Shown here: positions 21,852-34,500 of the stretch, piece by piece | How positions within the stretch are numbered: position 1 is the first letter of the stretch | Layout: the number at the start of each line of letters is the position of its first letter | Assembly: GCA_043228905.1 (NCBI GenBank) | Contig: JBHGNT010000002.1 | Coordinates: 24,800,001 to 24,864,000, forward strand | Direction of reading: 5' to 3' | Length of the DNA: 64,000 nucleotides | DNA from: Azolla caroliniana | Taxonomy: Eukaryota; Polypodiophyta | Notes under the pieces: generated by a model | The model's input: only the letters and a program-made list of their open reading frames with translations | The model's database searches: none | What the model was told of the DNA's origin: nothing | Program-made: the position numbers and the translations under genes

Positions 21852-23250
21852 TGTCATGAAGATTCCGGGCCATAGGCGGAAACAAGGTGAAACGCGCGGG
21901 AGCACTGGTGTGCACGAGTGCACACCCCTAGTGAATTAAATAGTGTAAGTACTAGGCATAGGTAGAAGGAAGTGTACTAGGTAGTTAAGGCATTAATAGG
22001 GATTCAAACATCACGTAAGTAGGGAGAGTTACGAGGAGGGTGAATCAGGGGGGAGAATCTAGGAAGGGAAAGCGACAAGTCATGAATGCCTTGTAACGGT
22101 CGCTCCTTGTGCTATAAAAGGGGTGACCTTTGATTGTTTGCAGGGATGTCATTTTTGGGGAAGTAATCAAGAGGGGAGAAAAGGAACAGAGAGGAGACCA
22201 GACGAGGAGTCCTACGACAGATCACCGGAAGGCACTTCCCATGCTCGCGTCAGACGCCCGAGTGCTCCCGACCAGGGATCGACCTTCTGCGTGCCTACTC
22301 CACTTCCTATCTAACTACTATAGAGCATACGCTCGACCACCAGCACTGATCCAGTTGTAATCACCCACAGCGCTATGCACATATATTGATTAATAGAAAC
22401 TTATCTACCGAACACAAGTTGTTCTTAGCATCTCTGTCTGCGCCTGTGTCTACACACGATCTGACAAGAATACACGTTCCCGTTGAACAACACTCGGCCA
22501 CAACCGAGGATAGAATCAAACACAGGAAACGGGTAAGGAAGGCACGACAGAGTGAAGAGAAGAGTACACAAGATGTTTACGTGGAAAGCCCAAACTAGGG
22601 AAAAACCACGGCAGCCCATAGGCTGCAAACTATCACTATGTTACAATGTACAACAGTAAGGCACCGAGGCAACAACCTCGAGCTTGCTATCTTCACCACA
22701 GGCAGCGGTTACAACAGAGGCAACGACCTCTTCCTCTCTCTCTCTCTGTACACTGTTACACTCTCAAATCTTGCACCAACAAGAAATGACAACAACCTCT
22801 TTTCTGAGTTTGCCCTAAGTCATATTTATCCTAATATGACTTTTCGGCTATTTACAAATATAGCCCCGATGGACTCTCAGAAAACATATTTACGAATATG
22901 TCCCTTCATCCGGTGAGCACTCCTCACGGGGACTGCATCATCCGGCGCTTGCCGGGTACTCCTCATCCGGTTCTCACCGGGTCTTCCGTAGCCGGGTACT
23001 CCTCATCCGGTTTCGGCCTCGGCCGAGATTGCTCATCACCACTGTTCGACTCAGAGCCCATCCGGAGGGACCTGTTTCCTAACACGATCCTCTTACACTA
23101 TCTCTCTCGTTTCGCTAACCTTCTCTGTTTAAACCGCGGTCTTAGGGCTCACGTAGATCACAGACTCTTCCTCCTCATTTCTTGATTCCTTGGTTCAAGA
23201 CCCCCGCGGTCCTGCCCAACTTCTACGCATCCGCGAGGATTTCCTCGACA
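21852..23250 (+). repeat. gypsy-F 3' LTR, interrupted by a solo copia LTR
   Basis: Starts TGTCATGAAGATTCC after the PPT and ends TTTCCTCGACA. TATA box GCTATAAAAGGGG near 22110. The LTR is split by the solo LTR at 22462-23084; its own sequence resumes with the duplicated CGATC at 23085-23089. Confidence 0.8.
22462..23084 (-). mobile_element. solo LTR of the copia-Y/X family
   Basis: Sense (minus) TGTTAGGAAACAGG to CTTGTCA, 623 bp, with no internal region. CGATC at 22457-22461 and 23085-23089 is a perfect target duplication, so unequal recombination removed the body after insertion. Hairpin TATA region near 22820-22841. Confidence 0.92.
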
Positions 23251-25650
23251 ACATCCATGTAGCGTGTAGTACTCCCCCTCAAGCTCAGTAATGTGGATGT
23301 CATGAGACCAAGGTCCGATGCAAATTGCCCGAGCTTGTCAACTCCTAAGGCCTTTGTAAAAGTATCAGCAATCTTGAGGTGCGTACTGATCTGTTGTAGA
23401 TCGATTTCTCCGGCCTATACTCGCTCGCGAATGAAGTGGTAGTGCACTTCGATGCGTTTAGTTCGTGCATGGAAGACGGGGTTCCAAGCGAGGTAGATGT
23501 TGCACATGTTGTCGTAGTATAGGCAAATTGGATCCGTAATGGGAATGCCCAGATCCTTTAGTATGCACTTGAGCCATACGGCTTCACATGCGGCGATTGT
23601 CGCGCCCCTGTATTTGGCTTCCATGCTCGACAGTGTGACTATTGGCTGCTTCTTATTGCTCTAGGAGATCGCTTCGCTGCCGAGGGAGAAGATGAATCCG
23701 GATGTGGATCATCTATCCGCTTTGTATCCTGCCCAGTCCGCGTCTGTGTATCCTTCAAGTCGAATGGTCGTATTTGACTTATACATAATGTCATGATCCA
23801 TTGTAGTGCTGACATACCGGAGTATCCTCTTAGCGCAATCGAGATGAGGGTTTCGCGGATTTTGCATGAATTGGCTAAGTAGGCCGACCGAATAACTAAG
23901 ATCGGGCCGCGTAATGGTGAGATAGATTAAGCTGCCAATTAGTTGTCGATACTGAGTAAGTTGTAGAGCAAGTTTGCATTCTTTCATTCTGAATTTGTAG
24001 AGCAAGTTGAGAACGTAGTGCCATTGAGAGATCATTATTCCAACTGGTGTCTGAATTACTTCAAGGCCTAGGAAGTAATGGAGCTCGTGCAGGTCTTTCA
24101 TCCACATAAAGGATGATGACAATCGGGCTATCCGACTCATTTCTGATGTACAAAGAAGTATCAGATTTTGACATTCAAAATCTGATCTAATAAAGATATT
24201 GCGTGATCTTCGAGTGTCACGCACATGGTGCTTGTTTGAGGCCGTAGAGAGGCTTCTTGAGGCGGCATACTACGTGCGGATGATTACGTGATTCAAATCC
24301 AGGTGGTTGAATCATATATACTTCCTCTTCTAATTCTCCTTGGAGGAAGGCGTTTTTCACGTCCATCTGGTGGAGGTGCCACCCTTTTTCTGATGCAAGA
24401 GCAATTACGGTCCACACGGTGGTCATCTTTGCCACCAGGGCAAAGGTCTCTTCGTAGTCTATGCCATGCATTTGCGCCTATCCTTTCGCAAGTAGTCATG
24501 CTTTGAAGTGATTTACGGAGCCGTCGGCATTGTGTTTCACTTTGTAATTCCATCGACAACCAATCACTTTCTTGTGCGGCGTTTGGGTGACGAGATCCCA
24601 TGTCTCGTTTCTTCATTCATCGCATCGACCCATCACGGATCCTTTACGGCTTCGGAAAGCATCTCCGGCTCCTGTACTGACGCTACCTTCATCATGAAGG
24701 TGTAATGGTACGCCATATAATCGTTGTAGCCAAAGTGGTTAATGGGATTCTTTTAACGGGTCGATCGGCGGAGATTCTCATTTGCTGATACTAAGGCTTC
24801 CTTTGCTCCATCTGTCTGGATGATAGGAATGTCTAGGCCTTCGAACTCATTATCAAGGAAGTGAGTCGACGCGTTGTCGATTGGATCTTCGTATTCGAAC
24901 ATCTTGGCCTTCCCTTTGTCGAGTTTCGGACTCGGTCAAAATGTGCTTTGGTCACTCGGGGGCTCCCATGGTCCACTAAGCCGTGTCGTAATCTCCATTT
25001 CGGCAGATTCCGAGTCGAGCAGATTTAGAGTTGAAGTTGTTTCTTGTGCGTACAAAGATGCGGACTCGTCGAAGACTACGTCTCGACTTGTTCGAGCTTT
25101 GCGGGTAGTTAGGTTGTAGCATTTGTACCCCTTCTGTTCAAGTGAGTATCCTACGAGGATACATTTCTCCAACTTCGGGTCGAGCTTTTGTCGTGTATCA
25201 TCGGGAATATTTATGTAGGCGATAGAGCTGAAAATGCGGACGTGTGATAAGTTTGGCTTCTTTCCAAAGAACTTCTCACGAGGAGTTACGTCGTGTACTC
25301 CCAAGGTTTTGCACCTATTCATGAGGTATACAACCGTGTTCCCCGCTTTTGCCCAATACGATTTCGGCAGGTTCTTCTCATTCATCATAGCCTGTGTGAC
25401 TTCTACTATGTGCCGGTTTTTACGCTCAGCTATGTCGTTTTGCTGAGGTGTGTGACGGTATGAGAATTCTCGTTGGATTCCTTCCTTTTGGAGATACGCC
25501 GTAAACTCATCCGAAAAGTATTGTTTGCCTCCATCCGATTGAAGGCAGCGTACGTGCCGACCCGTAGTTTTTTTTACTTCGGCCTTGAACCTCTGGAAGT
25601 GTACAAACACTTCGCTCTTCTGTCTCATCGGGTAGATCCAGGTGTGCAAA
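23251..25650 (-). pseudogene. copia-G integrase-RT-RNase H remnant
   Basis: Minus-strand blocks in pol order: integrase core (25649-24936) with SDGGKQYF and [26 protein letters not shown] and a DVVFDESA tail; RT N-terminal part (24471-24217, [23 protein letters not shown]); later RT (24224-23709, MKDLHELHYFLGLEVIQ, LTITRPDLSYSVG); RNase H (23624-23415, YDNMCNIYLAWNPVFHARTKRIE). A stretch including the YVDD box between YGLKQAP and the MKDLHE block is gone, and several stops or shifts separate the pieces. The family is closer to copia-H than to copia-1. A PPT (AGGGGGAGTA in sense) lies near 23270. The LTR is not clearly preserved. The 5' part (gag, protease) is absent. Confidence 0.82.
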
Positions 25651-25755
25651 ACTAATCATCTTAGATCATATGATAGATCTTGTTGTAAGCTTAGATTCAA
25701 GCCATAGATTGTCAAAATCAGACATCGTATGACCAAGTAATGGCTAAAATAAACT

Positions 25756-25850
<95 letters not shown>

Positions 25851-26261
25851 TTCACATCCATAGAGAGGCCAATATTGACTCGCAGGACTAAGTACAAAAG
25901 TTATCTTAATGTGTGTCTCCTTCTTAAGAAGGGATATTCATACTTTGAAGCACCAATGTCTCAATGTGTGAATAAGACATACACATATGAGCTCAACCTT
26001 CTAGGTGTTCTCTTTAGTGTGATACTCAAGTCATTACCCCCTGAGTCTTAATATATCATCATAGTTTTCATGAATTGCACTATATGCAGAGCATGTAAAA
26101 AGCAAGTAATATTCATCCTCGACTAGCCTTTCCTTGCATACCTTACATGTATTTATTGTTGACTGATTTTGATTCCATAATGCAACTTCAATACCTAAGT
26201 TGTGTGATCAAGTGTGGAGTGTTAGGGCTCTATGAGAGTTAATACATACTTATGTTAGTAA
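25651..26261. other. Non-coding flank of copia-H with a compound microsatellite
   Basis: AT-rich DNA without a supported gene. It contains a compound (GA)n(GT)n(GA)n tract at about 25758-25848. It resumes at 42791 on the other side of the copia-H insertion. Confidence 0.6.
25758..25848. repeat. Compound (GA)n(GT)n(GA)n microsatellite
   Basis: About 16 GA, 19 GT and 10 GA units in succession. Confidence 0.95.
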
Positions 26262-26266
26262 TGATG

Positions 26267-26633
26267 TGTGAAAAGTAGCGTGCGGAAGCAAGTACAAAGA
26301 CAGAACAGAAGGGAGAACACTCAGGTTTAATGGAGAGCTTAAGCTTACATAGTATACGCAGGGGAGACCGAGAGAGACACCAAAAAAGAGAATAATGATT
26401 AACAGACAAAAAAGAACCAAACATATATGTGTTCAATGAACACTTTGTACAAGCCCTAGAAGGACTAATTGGAGTACTGACAGTACTTCAATGCTCATTA
26501 AGAGCTCCTACACTAACTCCCAAATATATTCCTCACGGAATATCTTTCCTAACGGCCTAACCGATCGGTCCCAACCGATCCGGTCCTCGGCTTCTTCAGC
26601 CAATCCGGCCGCTGTTGAGCTTGTCTCTCAACA
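26267..26633 (-). repeat. copia-H 3' LTR
   Basis: Sense TGTTGAGAGACAAGC to TACTTTTCACA. The PPT complement ACTCCCCCTCAAGC follows at 26634. Confidence 0.92.
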
Positions 26634-27996
26634 CTCCCCCTCAAGCTCAACTTGAGGCTCTTCGAGATCTTCACAGCTCCGGTTCCTCCTGGCTTCACGC
26701 CTCGCTCGTGCTCCTCGACCTGTTCGACTCTGCGCGCTTCGACCCTTACGGTCGGCTTGTCTGCTCATGTGACCCTTATCAGCTCTTCTGTTGTTGCGGT
26801 GTCAACACTTCTTCTACTGCCTTTTCTTCCGCTTGGGCCTCGGTTGATTCAACGTGTCTGAATCGAACATCCGAACCGACTCGGCTACTTCCGATCGGTT
26901 TTCGCTCTCGTCCGAGTTGGCTATCTCCAACTCGTCTTCGGTCTTCTTGCCCTCGATGGTGTCATCTTCCCCATACGTGGTTGGCTTCGGCTCTCTCCTT
27001 CGGCTACTCCCCATCTGTCCGCTCCCAGACTTTTCCACGGGTCCTCCCTCGGCTTCTTCAGCCGATCCGAAGTCGAACTCGACAACCGAGTCAACTGACT
27101 CGGACTCGGTGTCGCAGTCTCTGCTCCTTTCCTGCTGCCTTGCTTGGTCATTCGGGACTGTTCTCCCCCTCAAGTTTGGCACGTCGAGGTGACGCAACCC
27201 GAGCGCACCTGAGAATTGCCGCAACTTGTCCAGACCAAGAGGCTTTGTGAAGATGTCGGCAACCTGCCGATCCGTCGGCACGTACTGAAGTTCGACTTCT
27301 GCGGAAAGGACACGCTCACGGACGAAATGGTAGTGCACCTCAATGTGCTTGGTCCGTGCGTGGAAAACGGGGTTCTTCGCAAGTTGGATGCTGCTGAGGT
27401 TATCGCAGTAGATCGTCGTTGGATCGGACACCTCCTCTTGCAGGTCCTTAAGTAGCCGCTTCAACCATATGGCTTCGCATGTCGCGACAGCCGCTCCTCG
27501 GTACTCAGCTTCGGTGCTCGACAGTGCAACTGTCGGCTGCTTCTTACTGCTCCACACGATCGCGGCACTCCCGAGGGAGAACGCGTATCCGGACGTGGAT
27601 CGGCGATCGGTGGCATTGCCAGCCCAATCAGCATCGGTGCAGCCGACTAACCGCGTGGCTACACCGGTCCGATATAGCAGTTCCCGGTCCTTAGTTTTGT
27701 TGACATACCGAAGTATGCGTTGCGCACACTGATGGTGCTCCTCGGTAGGTCGCGCCATGAACTGACTAATCACTCCGACCGGATAACTGAGGTCGGGTCG
27801 GGTGATGGTCAAGTATATGAGGCTTCCGACAATTTGTCGGAACCTCGTCGAGTCGCATACCTTTCCCCTATCGGGACGAAGCTTGACGGTTCTGTCTAGA
27901 GGAGTCGAGACAGACTTACAGTCGGCCATCCCGAATTTGAAGAGCATACTCATCACGTAATGACATTGACTGATCAATATGCCTTCAGGGGTACGG
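26634..27996 (-). pseudogene. copia-H RT C-terminus and RNase H
   Basis: Minus strand continues copia-H RT after the gypsy-J insertion: TPEGILISQCHYVMSML, LTITRPDLSYPVGVISQFM, then RNase H with DADWAGNATDRRSTSGY, SSTEAEYRGAAVATCEAIWL and YCDNLSSIQLAKNPVFHARTKH. The frame is open to a long non-conserved acidic tail. The insertion point is in GIEVIR/TPEG, and removing gypsy-J with one ACGG restores this reading exactly. Confidence 0.88.
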
Positions 27997-28807
27997 TGTC
28001 GTGAAGAATTTCGGCTAGAGGAAGAAACCGGGAAACATTGTGTACATCGGCGGGGTGCAGCATGTGTGCTCACCCGTGTACATTTAGTGTGAATAACGAG
28101 GGTGCCTTTATGGCGCCGAAGAGTAGTCAAGTCGGGACAGACGATCCCATGTAAGTCAAGATTTATCCCACATTGTAACGCATCCCTCTCTTTGTTCTAT
28201 AAAAGGAAGGGAGCGCCCTTTGTGAAAGGGTTGCCCATTTTGCGTTAGAGGGTATACCGTTAGATTTAGGGTTAGTTACATTTCTTCTTCTTCTTCTTCT
28301 TCGTCTTTTCCCCCTTCGTGTTTTGCTTAAGGTTTGCTTCGGCTCGGCCTCCTGTGCAAGACCCCGCTCGGCGCGACGAGCCGAGAGCTCCCCGACGGCG
28401 GCTTGACAGCAGACGACTGTTGTAACCTACCTTGGTCCGGCTCGAAGCCGGGAATGTATTCTTCCTCTTATATATATATATATACATTTGCGCCTATCTG
28501 TGTATATTCGCGTCTCTGTTGGTGTCGGGTGCTTCCCCCTTTCCTGCGTTTCCTGTACATAAGGGCGTGAGTCGGGTCAGCCTCTGTGTGTGTGTGTGTG
28601 TGTGTGTGCGTGTGTGTGTGTGCGTGCGTGCGTGAGTCGGTGTTTAGCGCGCGCTCCCTCTCTTTCTCTCTCTCTCTTCGGTTGCCTCCGGTGTGTTTCT
28701 GGGATGCCCCGGAAACGGTGAAGTACGACTTCCTACGCTCTGTCACTCCCTAGTCCAAGACCGTCGTGGTCCCGCCTTTCTCCACGCACATGCATAACAA
28801 CACGACA
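27997..28807 (+). repeat. gypsy-J 5' LTR
   Basis: TGTCGTGAAGAATTTC to ACAACACGACA, 811 bp. TATA box CTATAAAAGG near 28197, a (TTC)n tract near 28279-28302 and a long GT tract near 28583-28623. A putative primer site TTGGTGAACCCGACGTG starts 3 bp after it; I do not assign the tRNA. Confidence 0.88.
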
Positions 28808-28844
28808 TCTTTGGTGAACCCGACGTGAAAGACGAAAAGGGAGG

Positions 28845-29912
28845 ATGGAGTCGGAAGACGACGACCTCGCGGTGATGGTGGCCGAAGTGGTGTTGGAGTC
28901 AGCACGAGTGCTAATGAGGCGAGAAGCAGCGCAACAAGCGGTTGAGCGAGTGGTCAAAAGAGTCGGCCGTTTCAACGGGGACAAAGTCCCATCTTACTTG
29001 GGAGCCTACAATGCGGATATGGAGGAGCGTGGCGTAGACGAGGCGTTGAGGCTGGAGTTCTTCTGTCGGGTCGTAGCTGTCCGGATGCATGCGGAAGTAA
29101 AGGAGCTCCGTGAGGCTCATAGTTCGTGGGAGGCCTTCGAAGAGGTGCTCCTGAAGGCATACGGAGGACGGCGGAAGAGCTGGGGACGACACGACTTCGA
29201 CCAGTGGGTAGTGTCGGCAAAGACCCACCGGGGCGCGACGAAGGCGTTCCGAGAGTTCGAGCGACGGCTTGCTTGGCTCCCGGAGCGGGAACAAGGTTTG
29301 GTGGGGACGGACAAGGTGCTATTGTTCGTCAAGTCGATCGACCAAGCGGAATGGGAGGCCATCGGGATTGAGCTTGAAGATGATGACAGAGCGAATGGGC
29401 TTACGGAGGACTGGTCGAAGGTCGGAAGGGTGTGCCTACAGCTAGACAATGAGCGAGCCGAGAAGGCTAAGAGGAAGGCGTGCGACGACATGCCATCACA
29501 GCGGGAAGAGGCCGAACGGCAAAGAGAGCCGGCAAGGGTCGGCGTTGGGGCCATGATTGCGGAGGCGTACGCAGCTCTCGAGGCGATGCTCGAGGAAGAG
29601 GAAAGATCAAGGCCGCAAGCCGAGACTGAGGAGACAGACTTGCCCCACGCGACGGCGGAAGATCGGTACCACGGTACCACGGTACCACGGGAGAGGGCGC
29701 GAAACAAAACGCCCTCTCAACTTGTGGAGATAGAACGGCCAAGGACGAAGCCGAGATACAGATCGCGGAACCGGATAGTTGGGACCAGCGGTTTCAAGCG
29801 TGTCAGCCCGAAACCCCGGAAATCGGAGAAGCAAGCCCAGGCGGGGCTTGCGCGATCGGTGAAAAGACGACCGCCGACCACGAAGAGTCGGTGGCTACGG
29901 ACAAGGGCGTAA
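28845..29912 (+). CDS. gypsy-J gag-like protein
   Basis: A 355-codon frame starting 37 bp after the 5' LTR (MESEDDDLAVMVAEVVLESA), the only sizeable frame of gypsy-J. The middle part (GDKVPSYLGAYNADMEERG, LRLEFFCRVVAVRMHAEVKE, WEAFEEVLLKAYGGRR, FREFERRLAWLPERE) has the helical layout of retrotransposon gag capsid domains, with tryptophans and hydrophobic spacing as in plant gypsy gag. The C-terminal third is low-complexity, rich in E, R and K, with no C-x2-C-x4-H-x4-C knuckle. It would package RNA but supplies no enzymes. The frame is intact, so it may still be translated. Assignment rests on position and domain character, not on a motif unique to gag. Confidence 0.65.
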   Translation: MESEDDDLAVMVAEVVLESARVLMRREAAQQAVERVVKRVGRFNGDKVPSYLGAYNADMEERGVDEALRLEFFCRVVAVRMHAEVKELREAHSSWEAFEEVLLKAYGGRRKSWGRHDFDQWVVSAKTHRGATKAFREFERRLAWLPEREQGLVGTDKVLLFVKSIDQAEWEAIGIELEDDDRANGLTEDWSKVGRVCLQLDNERAEKAKRKACDDMPSQREEAERQREPARVGVGAMIAEAYAALEAMLEEEERSRPQAETEETDLPHATAEDRYHGTTVPRERARNKTPSQLVEIERPRTKPRYRSRNRIVGTSGFKRVSPKPRKSEKQAQAGLARSVKRRPPTTKSRWLRTRA

Positions 29913-30951
29913 AACGGACGGGCGATTCTTTGTGTCTTCCCACACTTGCTACCGAGACGATGGCAGTCAGGCCCGAGTGCCCACGTGAGTCCCAACCGGA
30001 GGAAGGCAGCGGCGAAGGACCGAGAATCACCGACGAGACGATACAGGGAAGGAGCGGACGGAAGCCCACGAACCCGATTCCGGAGAACTCGGCGTTCGGG
30101 CCCGTATGCCCATGTAAGACCGAGGAGATGGATGGCGGTACCGAGGAGTCCTGGCACGATGCCAGCGAAGATGGATGGGAGATGGCCAGCGAAATGGGTG
30201 ACAAGGAGACCAAGGAATGACCCGACTGGGGACCGAACCACGCAACGCTCCAGTACGGGTGGAGCATGATCCGGTCGTGGATTGTTCGATCGGGGCCAGA
30301 ATCGGCATAAAGGTGCCGATACGGGAGAGGTTGCGGGACGAGCCGCCCTCTTTTACATGGGGAGAAAGACCGACCAGGCGAAGGTCGGGAATTGGAAAGG
30401 AAGGTGATAAAAGGTTCGGAACGAGTCTGGCAAGATCGGCATCGGAGCCGAAACTCCAGACATTGGAGAATCAAGCTCAGGCGGGGCTTGATTGATCACA
30501 GAGTAGATGCTATCCACCGACACCACTAAAAGGGGCGGTGGCCCGGACGAGTTGCAAAAAGACATTGCGAAATCGGTTACGCCACATCTTATCCGGAGAC
30601 TTCGGCGGTTCAGCCGATGTGGCAACGTGAGACCGAAAGAGATGGAGGATGGAGGCAAGTACGCGAGAAGGAGAGAAGCGACGAGTTCGGGAGAAGTAAA
30701 AGGGATGAAGAGGAGAACAAAGTCCGGTCCTACAGGATCCCCACACCAGTCTGGAGGCCCCGGCAGTTCGGCCAACGTGGCAACGTGAGACCTAGGGAGA
30801 AGGCTGGTGGCGATAGGAGAACAGGACCCGGCAATACGGAGAAGGACGAACGGACCCGGACGAGAACCGGGTGGAGTGGACTCCCCGATGACCATTCCGG
30901 GAGGGAGGAAGAGAGTAGGCCTACGGAGAGGCCGAGGAGACAGTACGTTGG
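29913..30951 (+). repeat. gypsy-J degenerate tandem-like repeats, left block
   Basis: No pol motif in any frame. Repeats of a unit with GATCCCCACACC, GGAGACTCCGGCAGTTCGG, CCAACGTGGCAACGTGAGACC and a GGTGGCGG box are visible near 30585-30650 and 30720-30810. Weaker copies lie near 29960 and 30080. Copia-3 is inserted at GTTGG (30947-30951). Confidence 0.7.
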
Positions 30952-31560
30952 TGTTGGGAATCAACGCTTCGATTCACCTTCTTCCTTTCGGCCACAACCG
31001 AGTAATCGCGGATCAATGCAGCAGAAAATAGAAACCAAAAGAGAGAAACACACGAGTACACAGGGATTAACGTGGAAAACCCTAGATGGGAAAAACCACG
31101 GGAGTACAAGACTCCAAACAACACTATACAAGAGAAGTATACAATGACGAGCTCCAAGGCGACGACCTTGAGCTCGCTGTCCTCGCCACAGGCGGCGGAA
31201 ATACACAGAGGCGTCGTCCTCTTCCTCTCTCGCACTCTATCTCTCACTCTGTCTCACGGCTGCTCCCTCTTCACTCCTCTTGAGTGGAAAAACAGAAAAA
31301 TGATAAGCAACAACAACACTGTTTGCCCTAAGTCATATTTATACTTATATGACTTTGGGCTATTTACAACTGTAGCCTCAGGGGCCCATAGCGAACATAT
31401 TCACGGATATGTCCCTGCATCCGGATCGCTCTCCGGGTACATTCGTCATCCGGTACCGAAACCGGGGTCTTCGTCATCCGGATCCGAAACCGAAACCGGG
31501 CTTGTCGGCATTCATCTCCGATATCCGACCATCCCATGAGAAGGGACCGTAATCCCAACA
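30952..31560 (-). repeat. copia-3 3' LTR
   Basis: Sense TGTTGGGATTACGG to GATTCCCAACA. Hairpin TATA region at 31332-31353 with arms GTCATAT/ATATGAC. Confidence 0.94.
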
Positions 31561-31570
31561 AACTCCCCCT

Positions 31571-34500
31571 TCACTTCGGCATGGGATGTCTCTCCAATCC
31601 GATCCTCTTCCGGCATGCTTCCAGCTTGTCGGGTGTGAGGACCTTGGTCAGCATATCCGACCCGTTCTCGTCCGTGTGGATCTTTGTCAGCACGAACTCC
31701 TTGTCTTCTATCCTTTCCTGGATCCAGTGATATCTTCGCTGGATGTGCTTCGTCCGGGAGTGATAGGCCGCGTTCTTCGCAAGGTGGATTGCACTCTGAC
31801 TGTCGCAGTAGAGTCGGTACTCCTCCTGTCGGATACCGAGCTCTCTAATGAAGTCCTTCATCCATATTATTTCCTTGCCGGCTTCAACAGCCGCCATGTA
31901 CTCCGCCTCCGTGGTTGACAGCGCAACCGTCTTCTGCAGCCTCGACTGCCATGAAACAGCTCCCCCTGCATACGTCATCACATACCCTGATGTGGACCGG
32001 CTGGTATCTGCATCAGCCGACATATCCGAATCGGTAAAGCCGTCGAGTTCGGGCTTTCCGGAGCCGAATCGGAGGCACACGTTTGCCGTGCCCTTCAGGT
32101 ATCGGAGTATCCACTTGGCCGCGTTCCAATGCTCTTTGCCGGGATTGCTCATGTACCGGCTCACCACTCCGACTGCATATCCGATGTCCGGTCTCGTACA
32201 CACCATGGCGTACATCAAGCTCCCGACGGCTGAGGCATACGGCACTTTCATCATATCCTCCTTTTCAGCCTTTGTCTTGGGACTTTGCTTGCTGGACAGC
32301 TTGCAGTTTGTCGGGAGGGTCGATCCGACCGGTCTTGCTTCCGACATGTTGAACCAGTGAAGCACCTTCATCACGTACTTCTCCTGTGACAGCCACAACT
32401 GCTTCTTGCTCCGGTCCCGGATGATGTGCATCCCTAGTATTTGTCTCGCCGGACCCAGGTCCTTCATTGAGAAGGTTCGGTGAAGAGCCTTCTTCAGCAT
32501 CCGGATCTTGACCTGGTCCCGTCCGACGATCAACATGTCGTCCACGTACAGGAGGAGTATTAGAAAGTCTCCTCCTTCGAACTTCTTCACAAACACGCAG
32601 TGGTCGGACTGCGTTTTGAGGTACCCTTCGTCGGTCATGAAGGAGTCGAACTTCCGGTACCATTGCCGGGGAGCCTGCTTCAGTCCGTAAAGGCTCTTCT
32701 TCAACCAGCATACCAGGTGCTCCTTCCCTTTCTTCTCGAATCCTTCCGGTTGCTGCATGTAGATCTCTTCATCGAGGTCACCGTGAAGGAATGTCGTCTT
32801 CACGTCCATCTGTTCTACCTCGAGGTCCATGCTTGCCGCTATGCTCAGCACCGTCCGGATGGAGGTCATCTTCACTACCGGGGCAAATATCTCGTCGAAG
32901 TCGACGCCCTTCTTCTGCTGAAACCCCTTCACCACGATCCTGGCTTTGTATCTCGGGGGGTTTCCGGCATCTCCCGGTTTCAGCTTGAACACCCACTTGT
33001 TTCGAAGTGCCCGCTTTCCTTTCGGCAACTCCACAAGTTCATATGTGTGGTTCTCGTGCAGGGAATCCATTTCATCCTGCATGGCACTCAACCACCTGCG
33101 GCTCTGGGTGTCATGTTTTGCTTCTTCAAAGCTCTCCGGCTCCCCCTCGTCGGTTAGCAGCACGTGCTCTGGTTCCGGAAATCTCCGGGGGGCCCTTCTC
33201 TCTCTTAGAGGATATCTCCGTTCCGGAGCTTCGGTAACCGGTTCTTCCGATTCTTCTTCATCCGAATCCATTTCGGGATCGGGGCCGGTTCCGGTATCGT
33301 TTTCATCTTCTTCGGCCGGTTCTGTTTCTTCACCGTCTTCGGCCGGATCCTCGAGTGCTAACCGGTCCCTTGCCGGTCGGGACTACTCCTTGTAGAGTTG
33401 ATCCTCACCGGTCGACTTGGAGCTCTTCACCTTCTTCTCCGACTCCCAGTCGGCGAGTGTCTTGTCCTCCATGAAGATGATGTCTCGACTCCTGAATATC
33501 TTCTTGTCGACCGGGTCCCATACTCGGTAGCCGAACTCGTCATCACCGTAACCGAGGAATATGCATGGCCGGGTCTTTGGATCTAGCTTTCCTCTCCGGT
33601 CCTTTGCCACATGCACGTATGCGAGACACCCGAACACCTTCAGATGCCGGTAGGACACTTCCTTACCGGTCCACACTTTCTGCGGCGTGTCTCCGTCCAA
33701 AGGTACTGAGGGTGATCTGTTTATCACGTATGTCGCCGTCAACATTGCCTCAGCCCAAAACCCCTTGGGTAATTTCGCATGCGCCAGCATACTCCGGACC
33801 CGCTCCATTATGGTCCGGTTCATCCTCTCAGCCAGCCCGTTCAGTTCCGGCGTCTTCGGCACAGTAAACTCGAGTCGGATTCCCTTCGAGCGACAGTACT
33901 CCTGGAACTGCCCCCGGTATTCCCCTCCGTTATCCGCTCGTATCGCTTTCAGCTTCTTGCCGGATTCCCTTTCCACTCTCGCGTGGAGTTCTTTGAAGAC
34001 GCACAACGCTTGGTCCTTTGTCTTCAACGGTGCCGTCCACAGCTTCCGGCTGTGATCATCAATGAATGTTACGAAGTACTGGGCTCCGCCATGTGACTTC
34101 GTTTCTACCTGACACACATCAATGTGCACCAACTCCAATGGTGCGCTCCGTCTCGTCGGTGGCCTTGAGTGGAAGGAGGTTCGGTTCTGCTTACCAGCCA
34201 GGCAATCGGTGCACTTCTCCAGGTGCACATGCTTCACTGGGATAAGGTTGTCTTCTGCAAGCCTCTTCATCCCCTTCTCACTCATGTGGCACAGTCTCTT
34301 GTGCCACAGCTCACCGGCAGTGTCGGCTGCCACATTCAGTTCTTCCGGACATAACCGGGCATTCATCAGGTACAGTGTGTTGACTTTCCGGGCCCGAGCC
34401 ACTATCAGGCTCCCCTTGCTGAACTTCATTACGCCGTTCCGGATGCTACCTGTGTAGCCTTCATCGTCTAGCCTCCCGGCCGAAATCAGGTTCAATCGAA

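Noticed and set aside
29717-30964. Overlapping open frames on both strands in gypsy-J
   Set aside because: GC-rich repeat DNA yields long frames by chance; none has a pol or host-protein motif and they conflict with each other.
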